From the NCBI GenBank assembly GCA_025055675.1, contig JANWWT010000004.1, positions 124,001 to 188,000 of the forward strand: a DNA stretch of 64,000 bases, read 5' to 3'. Made by a program: the position numbers and the translations under genes. Below the pieces are notes generated by a model. It saw nothing but the letters and a program-made list of their open reading frames with translations, ran no database searches and was not told where the DNA came from. Within the stretch, counting starts at the first letter, position 1, and each line of letters begins with the position of its first letter. Of the stretch, positions 6,324 through 17,146 are shown one piece after another. Source of the DNA: Pseudanabaenaceae cyanobacterium SKYG29. Its GTDB lineage: Bacteria; Cyanobacteriota; Cyanobacteriia; Pseudanabaenales; Pseudanabaenaceae.

Positions 6324-9062
6324 ATGCGAAACACGCAAACTAGAACCCGTCCCAGGCGGGCTAGCACCCATGAGATAGCCTGGGAAAACGCCAAATTGTC
6401 CCTGCGGGTATTAGAAGAAGCTAGTGCAGACATTGAGGCTGTGCTGCGCTCTCTCAAGGCTAGTCCGCAGGGCCTAACGGAAGATGAGGTGCGCGAACGC
6501 CTGCGCAAGTATGGCAAAAATGAAGTGAGACATGAAAAGCCACCTGCTTGGTATATGCAGCTGTTCAAGGCTTTCAATAATCCCTTTGTCTGGATATTGG
6601 TGGTGCTGGCTAGTGTTTCTTTTGTCTTGGACTACCTGCTAGCTGAACCAGGAGAAGGCAGCCTCAAAACCGTGATCATTCTCTCGATCATGGTGCTGGT
6701 GAGTGGTTTTCTCCGCTTTTTCCAAGAGTATCGTTCTACTCAAGCGGCAGAAAAACTGAAGGCTATGGTGAGTACTACTGCTACAGTGATTCGCCGCGAT
6801 CGCTTGGATACCAGAGGCACAAGACGGGAAGTGCCTTTAAGTGAACTAGTACCAGGGGACATCGTGGCATTGTCGGCAGGGGACATGATCCCAGCAGATG
6901 TGCGCTTGCTCAGCGCTAAAGACCTCTTTGTCAGTCAGGCGGTACTCACAGGCGAATCTCTGCCGGTGGAGAAATATGACACTCTCGGCAGTGTGGTAGA
7001 AAAGCGGGCTGATGTGGTGGTAGCTCATGATCAGGTGAGTGTGTTGGACATTCCTACTGTGTGCTTCATGGGCACAAACGTAGTGAGTGGTACAGCTACT
7101 GCTGTCGTAGTTTCTACTGGCGATCACACCTACTTTGGTTCACTGGCAAAGAATATCGTTGGCAGACGCGTCCTCACTAGCTTTGAGAAGGGTGTGAATC
7201 GGGTGAGCTATCTCCTGATTACCTTTATGGCAGTGATGGTACCGATCGTCTTCCTGATCCAGTGGTTTACCAAAGGTGAGTTTTTGGATGCGTTTCTGTT
7301 CTCCCTGTCCATTGCGGTGGGCTTGACACCGGAAATGTTGCCGATGATTGTAACTGCCAATCTGGCAAGGGGAGCAGTGGTAATGGCGAAGCAGAAAGTA
7401 GTCGTTAAGCGCATCAATGCCATTCAGAACTTTGGGGCGATGGATGTACTCTGCACTGACAAAACGGGGACATTGACTTTGGACAAAATCATTCTCGAGC
7501 GCCATGTGAACATTCATGGTTATGAGGATGATGAACCGCTGGAATATGGCTACTTGAACAGCTACTATCAAACGGGCTTGAAAAACCTGCTAGATGTAGC
7601 AGTGCTGGAACATGTGGAACTCAATACTTCCCTCAGACCAGCGGAGAACTACGCCAAGATTGATGAAATTCCCTTTGACTTTGTGCGGCGGCGCATGTCT
7701 GTCGTGGTGCAGCCCTTGACGGAGCAGGCAGAGGGTAAGCATATCCTCATCTGCAAAGGAGCGGTAGAGGAACTATTCAATATCTGCACCCATGCCAAAT
7801 ATCAAGGGGAAGTGATGCCCATGAATGACTTTGTGCGCATGGAAGGTATGCGAGTTACCCAAAGACTCAACGAAGAAGGGTTTAGGGTGATTGCTGTTGC
7901 CTACAAGGAAATGCCAATCCCGATGGATACTGTGCCCAGTTATGGTATTCAAGATGAATGGGATTTAACTCTAGTTGGTTATCTGGCATTCCTTGACCCG
8001 CCTAAAGACAGTGCTATTGAGGCGATCGCCGCTTTGCAGGACAATGGCATCAAGGTCAAAGTCATCACTGGGGACAATGACATCGTTACCCGCAAGGTCT
8101 GCCAAGAAGTCGGTTTGGCGATTGAGGGGGTATTAGTAGGTAGTCAGATTGAAAACATGGGTGACGCCGAACTCATGGAACAACTAGACAGCACTACTGT
8201 ATTTGCCAAAGTCTCCCCTCTACAAAAGGCGCGGATTGTGCGACTCCTGCGGGAGCAAGGGCATACCGTAGGTTATTTGGGGGATGGCATCAATGATGCG
8301 GCGGCATTGCGGGATGCTGACGTGGGCATCTCCGTTGATACAGCGGTGGACATTGCCAAAGAATCAGCAGATATTATTCTGCTAGAGAAAAATCTCATGG
8401 TGCTAGAGCGGGGTGTAATTGAGGGACGGCGTACCTTTGCCAACATTCTCAAATACCTCAACATGACTGCTAGTTCCAACTATGGCAATGTCTTTAGTGT
8501 GCTCGGTTCGAGTGCGGTTTTACCATTCCTACCCATGCAACCTATTCACTTGCTCATCCAAAACTTAATCTATGACCTCTCCCAAACCACCATTCCTTTT
8601 GACAGTGTGGATAAGGAGTTTCTGATGAAACCCCAGAAATGGAATGTGCCTAATATTGGCAGGTTTATGCTGTTCATTGGTCCTATCAGTTCCATTTTTG
8701 ACTACGCCACCTACATCCTCATGTGGTTTGTATTTTCTGCTAACACACCAGAGGAAGTAAAACTGTTCAACACAGGTTGGTTTGTGGAAGGTTTGCTGTC
8801 CCAAACCCTAGTCGTACACATGTTGCGCACGGCTAAAATCCCCTTTGTCCAAAGTTGGCCCTCTTTGCCTGTGCTGCTTTCCACTGGTACAGCGATCGTG
8901 GCGGGGATGATTATTCCTTTCACGCCACTAGGGGAAAGTGTGGGGATGGTGCCTCTACCTGCTGATTATTTTGGCTGGTGCTGGGCAATTCTTTTGTCCT
9001 ATTGTGCGCTGACTCAATTCCTCAAAGGGTTCTATATCCGCACCTTTGGTACTTGGCTGTAG
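6324..9062 (+). CDS. mgtA: Magnesium-translocating P-type ATPase (MgtA/MgtB type)
   Basis: 912 residues, normal for the P3B class. It is an inner-membrane ATPase importing Mg2+ under limitation. Visible features are an N-terminal cation-ATPase domain with LTEDEVRERLRKYGKNEV, the actuator TGES loop (LTGESLPVEK), the PEMLPMIVTANLARGA membrane motif typical of Mg2+ ATPases, the phosphorylated Asp379 in DKTGTLT, the nucleotide-domain KGA loop (CKGAVEEL), ITGDN, and GDGINDAAALRDADVG. The C-terminal helices follow from about residue 705. It is preceded by a long structured leader and a 47-aa ORF and followed by two more small ORFs with strong ribosome-binding sites. Ion specificity is inferred from the family. 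Confidence 0.93.
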   Translation: MRNTQTRTRPRRASTHEIAWENAKLSLRVLEEASADIEAVLRSLKASPQGLTEDEVRERLRKYGKNEVRHEKPPAWYMQLFKAFNNPFVWILVVLASVSFVLDYLLAEPGEGSLKTVIILSIMVLVSGFLRFFQEYRSTQAAEKLKAMVSTTATVIRRDRLDTRGTRREVPLSELVPGDIVALSAGDMIPADVRLLSAKDLFVSQAVLTGESLPVEKYDTLGSVVEKRADVVVAHDQVSVLDIPTVCFMGTNVVSGTATAVVVSTGDHTYFGSLAKNIVGRRVLTSFEKGVNRVSYLLITFMAVMVPIVFLIQWFTKGEFLDAFLFSLSIAVGLTPEMLPMIVTANLARGAVVMAKQKVVVKRINAIQNFGAMDVLCTDKTGTLTLDKIILERHVNIHGYEDDEPLEYGYLNSYYQTGLKNLLDVAVLEHVELNTSLRPAENYAKIDEIPFDFVRRRMSVVVQPLTEQAEGKHILICKGAVEELFNICTHAKYQGEVMPMNDFVRMEGMRVTQRLNEEGFRVIAVAYKEMPIPMDTVPSYGIQDEWDLTLVGYLAFLDPPKDSAIEAIAALQDNGIKVKVITGDNDIVTRKVCQEVGLAIEGVLVGSQIENMGDAELMEQLDSTTVFAKVSPLQKARIVRLLREQGHTVGYLGDGINDAAALRDADVGISVDTAVDIAKESADIILLEKNLMVLERGVIEGRRTFANILKYLNMTASSNYGNVFSVLGSSAVLPFLPMQPIHLLIQNLIYDLSQTTIPFDSVDKEFLMKPQKWNVPNIGRFMLFIGPISSIFDYATYILMWFVFSANTPEEVKLFNTGWFVEGLLSQTLVVHMLRTAKIPFVQSWPSLPVLLSTGTAIVAGMIIPFTPLGESVGMVPLPADYFGWCWAILLSYCALTQFLKGFYIRTFGTWL

Positions 9063-9084
9063 TGAGTAAATTCAGGAGGTTAGT

Positions 9085-9237
9085 ATGAATATAGTGTTGC
9101 AAAATGTCTGGGCAGCATGGGCAGCAGTAGCTGGTATCTTTCTTAGTTATTACCTACTCATCTACTTCATTGTGGTGGTGCTGATGAAACAAGGTGCGCC
9201 CCGTCGTCCCCGCAACAAGTTCGCTAGGAATTACTAG
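9085..9237 (+). CDS. Small single-span membrane protein (50 aa) downstream of mgtA
   Basis: ATG at 9085, 22 nt after the mgtA stop, with CAGGAGG upstream. It encodes 50 residues: a Trp/Ala-rich start (VWAAWAAVAG), one membrane helix (IFLSYYLLIYFIVVVLM) and a basic tail (KQGAPRRPRNKFARNY). The positive tail predicts a cytosolic C-terminus. Position and spacing indicate cotranscription with mgtA. Small membrane peptides that stabilise or modulate transport ATPases are known (for example KdpF, MgtR), so such a role is plausible but not shown by the sequence. Confidence 0.65.
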   Translation: MNIVLQNVWAAWAAVAGIFLSYYLLIYFIVVVLMKQGAPRRPRNKFARNY

Positions 9238-9282
9238 ACCAATACCTAAATGCTCTTTCTTGGTGATAAGGGAGGTGTAGCT

Positions 9283-9528
9283 ATGGACATCAAAAAATTT
9301 ATCTGCCCGATCGCTCCCTACTGGGGGGTAAAAGACCCGTTTAACTGCGAATTCAATATCCATCTACAAGTCTTTGCTCAGCGGGTATCTTTACTAGCAG
9401 GGCTACATACCGGCGGCAAACTCTCTACGGCTGAAGTGACGCAACAGCTACTTGCTATGTGGGGTGAGCTACAACCCTATTTGCAGGAAACAGACCCTAG
9501 TTGCCATAAACCAGAGCTATTGTCTTAG
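9283..9528 (+). CDS. Small conserved-looking soluble protein (81 aa), unknown function
   Basis: ATG at 9283 with AAGGGAGG upstream, preferred over the upstream ATG at 9250, which lacks a site. The 81-residue product starts MDIKKFICPIAPYWGVKDPF and contains a helical segment (LQVFAQRVSLLAGLHTGGKL). It resembles small cyanobacterial hypothetical proteins of this opening type, but I cannot assign a function. It is the last cistron of the mgtA cluster, 45 nt after the 50-aa membrane protein. Confidence 0.6.
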   Translation: MDIKKFICPIAPYWGVKDPFNCEFNIHLQVFAQRVSLLAGLHTGGKLSTAEVTQQLLAMWGELQPYLQETDPSCHKPELLS

Positions 9529-9537
9529 TTTTGGCGG

Positions 9538-9835
9538 TGAACTGTGCTATGTCCCAACTTCAACGAACTGTTTAGCCACCTCACCCATCTGGAGACGATC
9601 GAGCATCGACTCTGTCTGTTTACAGCGGAGGAGATTGCTCAGCACTAACCCTACATCGGCAGGCTTTGGTACTGCTACTTTTGCCCAGAAGTAGGGCTGA
9701 GGTAGTGTTCTAGCGCTTGCGATTGATAGAGCAGGTTCAACTGCTGCAGGAACTTGACATGTGGTTAACTCCTTACCCTTATAATTTGTTGCCGACATGC
9801 ACAGGGGGTTATCTCGTGCTAGGACAGCAGTACGG
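9538..9835 (+). pseudogene. Possible decayed coding fragments
   Basis: Several plus-strand stretches look coding but are interrupted. One runs NFNELFSHLTHLETIEHRL to LFTAEEIAQH and stops. The same frame continues as YIGRLWYCYFCPEVG before two further stops. A different frame then reads VQLLQELDMWLTPYPYNLLP to LVLGQQYGI. They could be remnants of one frameshifted gene, but no family is recognised. The minus strand is open over 9547-9798 without convincing features. Confidence 0.3.
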
Positions 9836-10139
9836 GATATGATGATGCAAACTAGCTGAATACTTTGTGAGGGCGATCGCTAATTGCGGTTTGCCCCCCT
9901 AAAGCTGTCATGGGGAAACAATAGTTTCCAGTGTAAGAATCGGATTAAAAGGCTGTCAGTCGCCAAAGTTCCCAAAGGGTCAGGACATAATTTTAGAGTT
10001 ATGCACCAGACCTCAATGATATTGAGCATGATTTTAGAAGAGGCTGAGGATGTGTACTACTGCGGGAATAATTCCCAACTGTTGCACTGAAATCTCTTTA
10101 GAAATTTGCCCTACTTACTAGAAGCTTAAGAGCAAATTG
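9836..10139. other. Intergenic, one hairpin around a HIP1 site
   Basis: There is no supported gene. The region carries GGGC-GATCGC ... GCG-GTTT-GCCC (9871-9896), a hairpin around a GCGATCGC octamer that could terminate upstream transcription. An open frame at 9884-10090 lacks a ribosome-binding site and recognisable protein character. Confidence 0.3.
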
Positions 10140-11600
10140 TCAACTCCACTTGTACCCACAAATATAAAACCCGATCGTTGCCCCCATCATCAACAAAGGA
10201 GTCAGCCAATCGCCCCACTGCACATAGAGGGTTTGGGTAGAGCGCGGATAGACAGTAGCAATGTGGGTTGCAGTTGTGTTTAAGCCCGATAGCCATAGAG
10301 TGCGCCCCTGGGGATCAACAATGGCAGAATAACCTGTATTAGTAACCCGAACCGCATACCGATCGGTCTCGATCGCGCGGGCTACATCTTGGGCATGGTG
10401 TTGCCAGGGCATAGCAGGGGCATAGTGGGCGTTGTTAGAAGCAGTGAGGATGATTTGTCCTCCCCTGTGGGCTTGGCGGCGAAAGTGATCAGGGAAGGCG
10501 GACTCATAGCAAATTCCCACAATCCATCTACCCCAGGGAGTATCGACAATTTGATCGGAGGCACCAGGGATAAACTCCCCTTCCAGGGGGGACAGACGCT
10601 GAGCAATTCCCTCTAGCAGTTGGGGCACATATTCCCCTAGGGGTACTAACTTGACTTTGTCAAACCTTGCCAGGGGACTAGAGTCCTGCCCCCATAAAAT
10701 GAGACTATTTTGCTGCCCCGTTACACCTAGCCACAGGGGTACACCATAGGTTGCTAATAAATCTGCCATTGCCTGATATGCCCCCTGCTCGCTCCCAGGT
10801 AGAGCACCTTCTGGTGTGACAATCACATCTACCCCCGATCGGGCTAGGGATTGATACCCCTGCCGATAGCGCTCTAAGGACAGTTGCACGCCCTGGGGAG
10901 AAAATTTTTCCCGATTGCTGACGTTGCCTTGAATTAACCCCACCCTGATTCCTCTGGCTTCATTCACTACAGGTAGCTGTAGCTGCCACCAGCCATAACC
11001 GATCGTGATCAATAAAAAAATAGCCCCCCCCATTGTTAAACGAAAAGAAAAATTTAGTAGCAACTCTGCCAGGAGACCGTTGCTGAAAACCAGTAGCGCG
11101 GTGATAGTTTGCTGCCCTGACCATCTGCCCCACTGTAGTATCAGTAAATTATGGGGGCTTTGGGTAAAGCCCAGGGCTGACCAGTAAAGGGGCGACCAAC
11201 TCCATAGTCGTTCTAGCCCACAGAATAGCCCCACCCCAACTACCAGACGCAGCCATAGGGGTAAACCGATCGTGCCTGCCATCCCCATCGCCCACAGGCC
11301 CACGAGCAGTGCGCCCCATACCACTACAGCCAACCAAATACCGCAGGCAATCGCCACACTCTGGAGCCAGGGTAGCCCTAACCAGTCGAGGGGGTGTACC
11401 CCTGTAAGCCACAACAACGCCAAACCATGGTAGCATCCCCCCCACAGCAACCCCAAAGCCAAAGCCAATCTTAACTTTGTACCCTGCACTGCCCACCAGA
11501 GGGGAGCAAGACTGACCCAGCCCCCCCACCAACAATCCCAGGGAGCAGGACAAAGCCCCATGCCCACCCCCCCCAAGATGGCAAGAAGAAATCTATTCAA
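10140..11600 (-). CDS. lnt: Apolipoprotein N-acyltransferase
   Basis: 486 residues. It is an inner-membrane enzyme that adds the third acyl chain to the N-terminal Cys of lipoproteins. About six membrane helices occupy residues 1-205, followed by the nitrilase-like periplasmic domain and a final C-terminal helix. The catalytic triad motifs are present: Glu in VIVTPEGALPG, Lys in FDKVKLVPLGEYVP, and Cys in VGICYESAFPDHF. The ATG overlaps the stop of the upstream STAS-like gene by 8 nt, so it is cotranscribed with the two-gene regulatory pair. Confidence 0.95.
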   Translation of the reverse strand: MNRFLLAILGGVGMGLCPAPWDCWWGGWVSLAPLWWAVQGTKLRLALALGLLWGGCYHGLALLWLTGVHPLDWLGLPWLQSVAIACGIWLAVVVWGALLVGLWAMGMAGTIGLPLWLRLVVGVGLFCGLERLWSWSPLYWSALGFTQSPHNLLILQWGRWSGQQTITALLVFSNGLLAELLLNFSFRLTMGGAIFLLITIGYGWWQLQLPVVNEARGIRVGLIQGNVSNREKFSPQGVQLSLERYRQGYQSLARSGVDVIVTPEGALPGSEQGAYQAMADLLATYGVPLWLGVTGQQNSLILWGQDSSPLARFDKVKLVPLGEYVPQLLEGIAQRLSPLEGEFIPGASDQIVDTPWGRWIVGICYESAFPDHFRRQAHRGGQIILTASNNAHYAPAMPWQHHAQDVARAIETDRYAVRVTNTGYSAIVDPQGRTLWLSGLNTTATHIATVYPRSTQTLYVQWGDWLTPLLMMGATIGFYICGYKWS

Positions 11601-11943
11601 TCTCCAGTTTAAGGTTAGGCATCAAGCGTTGTAGGTTCTTCAGGGATTTGCTCTGCCAGGGAATAGTTTTTGCCCCCCTGACCGTCACCTCGATCGTGTT
11701 GCGCTTGCGGGCATTAATTACAAATTTAGAGAGAATATTAATGCCTGAACTGTTAAGAAACTCCAGCTTGCGTAGGTCTAAACAAATATGGACACTTTGG
11801 TCAGAAATTAAGCTCTCCAGTAAATCCACAATGGGTTGATATTCCTCTGCTCCACTGAGACGCAGCGATCCCTGAAACACCACTTCATTAGTTTCTGGTA
11901 AGTATTGCACTTCGTAATCTTCGGCCTGAATGGTTGTCTGCAT
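11593..11943 (-). CDS. STAS-like regulator (slr1659 superfamily)
   Basis: 116 residues with an anti-sigma-antagonist-like fold pattern: a beta-rich start, LDLRKLEFLNSSGINILSKF at about residues 55-74 (the conserved Ser of STAS domains lies in the NSSG stretch) and a C-terminal helix. It resembles the cyanobacterial slr1659-type regulators. It starts 2 nt after the stop of the HATPase-like gene. The pair has the architecture of a partner-switching module in which a kinase-like protein phosphorylates or binds the STAS protein. The target is unknown. It overlaps lnt by 8 nt. Confidence 0.75.
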   Translation of the reverse strand: MQTTIQAEDYEVQYLPETNEVVFQGSLRLSGAEEYQPIVDLLESLISDQSVHICLDLRKLEFLNSSGINILSKFVINARKRNTIEVTVRGAKTIPWQSKSLKNLQRLMPNLKLEIE

Positions 11944-11945
11944 AT

Positions 11946-12536
11946 TTAGACCCTCTCTGCAATGTTAATCTTGACGGAAGTAATTACATAGTGAACCTGC
12001 TTGCCATGAATCTCTTTAGTCTCAAACTTCCAGCCCAGTTCAGCAGCATAGTCATTGATCATAGTGAGAAAACCCAGTCCGGAGCTATTAGTGTCTTCCA
12101 TGGCATTGCGCTCGATCGTTTCGATGTAGAGTTCATAGGGGTCAGAGTTAGTCAACTTTTCTAAATATAGCTTAAACTGCTCCATCCGTTCCTCAGATAG
12201 ACTGTTGGTTGCAATAAATAAAATCTGATTTTCGTCGGAGTGGAGGGTAATGCTGGTAGGGAAAATAGTAGACTCATCGCTAAACTTCATGGCATTTTCC
12301 AGGAGTTCATTAGCGATAAAACTAACAGCGCTTTTGATCTCTGCCTGTACGTTGACCCCATTGTCATTCTCCCCCCCTGGGTAAAAGGTAGCAAAATAGT
12401 CTGCCATAAAATTAGCAGATAAGCCACTGGTTCTCCACCGCTGACGTACCTTTTGGGAGGCGGGATAAAACTTAAGCGCTAGGAACTCGTGAATACCAGG
12501 AATTCTATCGATATACTTCCCATAAATTTGCGCCAT
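11946..12536 (-). CDS. HATPase-like regulator (slr1658 superfamily)
   Basis: 196 residues. The segment FIANELLENAMKFSD at about residues 74-88 is a GHKL-ATPase N-box (E-LLENA-K). GLGFLTMINDYAAELGW at about 153-169 is a degenerate G-box region. There is no histidine phosphoacceptor domain, consistent with an anti-sigma-factor-type Ser kinase. It matches the slr1658-type cyanobacterial regulators, which pair with the STAS-like protein encoded next. CAGGAG precedes the ATG. The output pathway cannot be deduced from the neighbourhood (lnt). Confidence 0.75.
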   Translation of the reverse strand: MAQIYGKYIDRIPGIHEFLALKFYPASQKVRQRWRTSGLSANFMADYFATFYPGGENDNGVNVQAEIKSAVSFIANELLENAMKFSDESTIFPTSITLHSDENQILFIATNSLSEERMEQFKLYLEKLTNSDPYELYIETIERNAMEDTNSSGLGFLTMINDYAAELGWKFETKEIHGKQVHYVITSVKINIAERV

Positions 12537-12618
12537 GGCTTACTCCTGGAGGCAGTCACTGACGATTGTAGCGCTTAACCCTACACATTCCAAGACAACT
12601 GGGCTAAAAATCCTGGTC

Positions 12619-12646
12619 TTGCTAGTTGATATGACTAGAGTATAAT
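12619..12646 (+). promoter_or_regulatory. Probable promoter of rplY
   Basis: TTGCTA (12619-12624), a 16-nt spacer, then a consensus TATAAT (12641-12646). This puts transcription start near 12653, about 23 nt before the rplY ATG. Confidence 0.5.
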
Positions 12647-12675
12647 AAAAAACGCTGTTTTTTTGACCAAACACT

Positions 12676-13236
12676 ATGCCCCTTAGCCTTGCCTGTAAAC
12701 CCCGTCCTGCTCACCTAAATCCCCGTGCTTTGCGTCGCCAGGGCTGGACACCCGCTACTATCTATGGGCACAAGGGGAATGGCTCCGACTCGGTGATGAT
12801 CGATGTTCCTCAATTGAAACAGCTGCTTGCCCATGCTTTAGTCAACAATACCCTGATTGCCACTACGGTAGAAGGGGGAGAATTCCAAGGCAATACCATC
12901 ATCAAAGAGATTCAACGCCACCCCTACAAAAAGGAAGTTTTCCACATTAGTTTATTTGCTGTAGACCAGAAGCCCAAAATCGAGGTGGTGGTACCGCTGG
13001 TGTTTAAGGGTACGCCGGCTGGAGTCAAGGCAGGTGGCTCTATTCAATTGTTGATGAAGAGTGTCAAGGTAGTGTGCCCCCCCGATCGAGTGCCGGACAA
13101 GTTTGAGGTAGATATTTCCCACCTGGAGATGCGCCAGGGCATTCGGGTGGCGGACTTGCCCTTGCCGGAGGGATTAACAGTCGCCTCTGACCCTCGTACT
13201 TTATTGATGAGTGTGTTGGCAGGTCGCTTAAAATAG
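12676..13236 (+). CDS. rplY: 50S ribosomal protein L25/general stress protein Ctc
   Basis: 186 residues: an N-terminal 5S-rRNA-binding L25 domain (KPRPAHLNPRALRRQGWTPA, YGHKGN, IIKEIQRHPYKKEVFHISLF) followed by the C-terminal TL5/Ctc beta domain (VPLVFKGTPAGVKAGGSIQL and DISHLEMRQGIRVADLPLPEG). The two-domain long form is normal in cyanobacteria. It binds 5S rRNA in the large subunit. The next gene, chlG, begins 22 nt downstream. Confidence 0.95.
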   Translation: MPLSLACKPRPAHLNPRALRRQGWTPATIYGHKGNGSDSVMIDVPQLKQLLAHALVNNTLIATTVEGGEFQGNTIIKEIQRHPYKKEVFHISLFAVDQKPKIEVVVPLVFKGTPAGVKAGGSIQLLMKSVKVVCPPDRVPDKFEVDISHLEMRQGIRVADLPLPEGLTVASDPRTLLMSVLAGRLK

Positions 13237-13258
13237 GGCTGTCCCTCGGAGCTTAGCC

Positions 13259-14218
13259 ATGAGTGATCCCCAAGCCAGTGCCAGACAGTTACTAGGTATG
13301 AAGGGGGCGGATGTTAAAGCCACTGCTCTCTGGAAAATCCACTTGCAACTAATGAAGCCAATTACCTGGATTCCCCTCATATGGGGAGTAATTTGTGGTG
13401 CGGCTTCCTCTGGTGGTTATCGTTGGACTGGGGAGAATTTCCTGGCTGCCCTTGCCTGTATGCTCCTCTCGGGACCGTTGATGGCAGGCTATACCCAGAC
13501 GCTAAATGATTACTATGACCGCGAGATTGATGCTATCAATGAACCCTATCGCCCCATTCCGTCTGGTGCTATCCCCTTGAGAAATGTGATTATCCAAATC
13601 TGGGTACTCCTTCTCCTAGGGTTTACGGTGGCAATTTTACTCGACCTATGGGCGGGGCATCGCACCTTTACTTTGACCATTATTACAGCGATCGGTGCCT
13701 TCCTTGCCTATATCTATTCTGCTCCTCCCCTCAAACTGAAGCAGAATGGTTGGTTAGGTAACTATGCCCTGGGTGCTAGTTATATTGCGCTGCCTTGGTG
13801 TGCAGGGCAAGCCCTCTTTGGCAAGTTGAGTTGGCAGATTGTGGCAATTACCATGTTTTACAGTTTGGCAGGGTTGGGGATTGCGGTAGTCAATGACTTC
13901 AAGAGTGTAGAAGGAGATAGACAACTAGGGTTAAAGTCTCTGCCGGTCATGTTTGGTGTGCAGCGAGCAGCCCAGATTGCCGCTTTTATGATCGATGTGT
14001 TTCAGATCGGCATTGCTCTCTACCTAGTAGCGATCGGGGAGCAGCTGTTAGCCAGTCTGCTAGTGTTGCTGGTTATTCCCCAGATTACTTTCCAAGATAT
14101 GTACTTTTTACGCGATCCCGTCGCCAATGATGTGAAATATCAAGCCAGTGCCCAGCCATTCCTAGTGTTGGGGATGCTGGTAGCAGCCATTGCTATGGGT
14201 AAACATCCCCTAGGGTGA
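13259..14218 (+). CDS. chlG: Chlorophyll synthase ChlG
   Basis: 319 residues. It is a thylakoid-membrane UbiA-family prenyltransferase that esterifies chlorophyllide a with phytyl or geranylgeranyl diphosphate. The diphosphate/Mg2+ site is clear: NDYYDREIDAINEPYRPIPSG at about residues 83-103. A second Asp-rich site is AVVNDFKSVEGDRQLGLKSL. There are about eight to nine hydrophobic helices. CGGAG precedes the ATG. It lies 22 nt behind rplY and may be partly cotranscribed. The next gene is apcE, so two photosynthesis genes are adjacent. Confidence 0.95.
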   Translation: MSDPQASARQLLGMKGADVKATALWKIHLQLMKPITWIPLIWGVICGAASSGGYRWTGENFLAALACMLLSGPLMAGYTQTLNDYYDREIDAINEPYRPIPSGAIPLRNVIIQIWVLLLLGFTVAILLDLWAGHRTFTLTIITAIGAFLAYIYSAPPLKLKQNGWLGNYALGASYIALPWCAGQALFGKLSWQIVAITMFYSLAGLGIAVVNDFKSVEGDRQLGLKSLPVMFGVQRAAQIAAFMIDVFQIGIALYLVAIGEQLLASLLVLLVIPQITFQDMYFLRDPVANDVKYQASAQPFLVLGMLVAAIAMGKHPLG

Positions 14219-14275
14219 GCTTGGCGAACCCAACGGTGGTGAGCTAGTCGAACCTCGATCGTTTAGAAATGTAAA

Positions 14276-14291
14276 TAGGGGGAGGGGCAAG
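14276..14291 (+). repeat. G-rich 16-mer, copy 1 (upstream of apcE)
   Basis: TAGGGGGAGGGGCAAG lies 58 nt before the apcE start. The identical 16 bases occur upstream of zwf at 19147-19162, and a close relative (GAGGGGAGGGGAAG) lies at 43344-43357 upstream of ntcB. It may be a shared regulatory element or a small dispersed repeat. Confidence 0.45.
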
Positions 14292-14349
14292 GGGCTAAGC
14301 CGATAGTAGGATAAATTAGAACTTAAGATCGCAGTTTTAGGTTAATTAA

Positions 14350-17088
<2,739 letters not shown>

Positions 17089-17115
17089 TTAGGGTTTCCA
17101 TCAAATTCGGTAATT

Positions 17116-17135
17116 GCCCCTGCGGGGGCTTTTTT
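17116..17135 (+). terminator. Rho-independent terminator of apcE
   Basis: GCCCC-TGC-GGGGGC hairpin followed by six T residues, 27 nt after the apcE stop. Confidence 0.9.
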
Positions 17136-17146
17136 ATGCTATCTAT

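Noticed and set aside
9884..10090. 68-aa ORF downstream of the mgtA cluster
   Set aside because: No ribosome-binding site, low-complexity-free but family-free sequence, and overlap with a hairpin.
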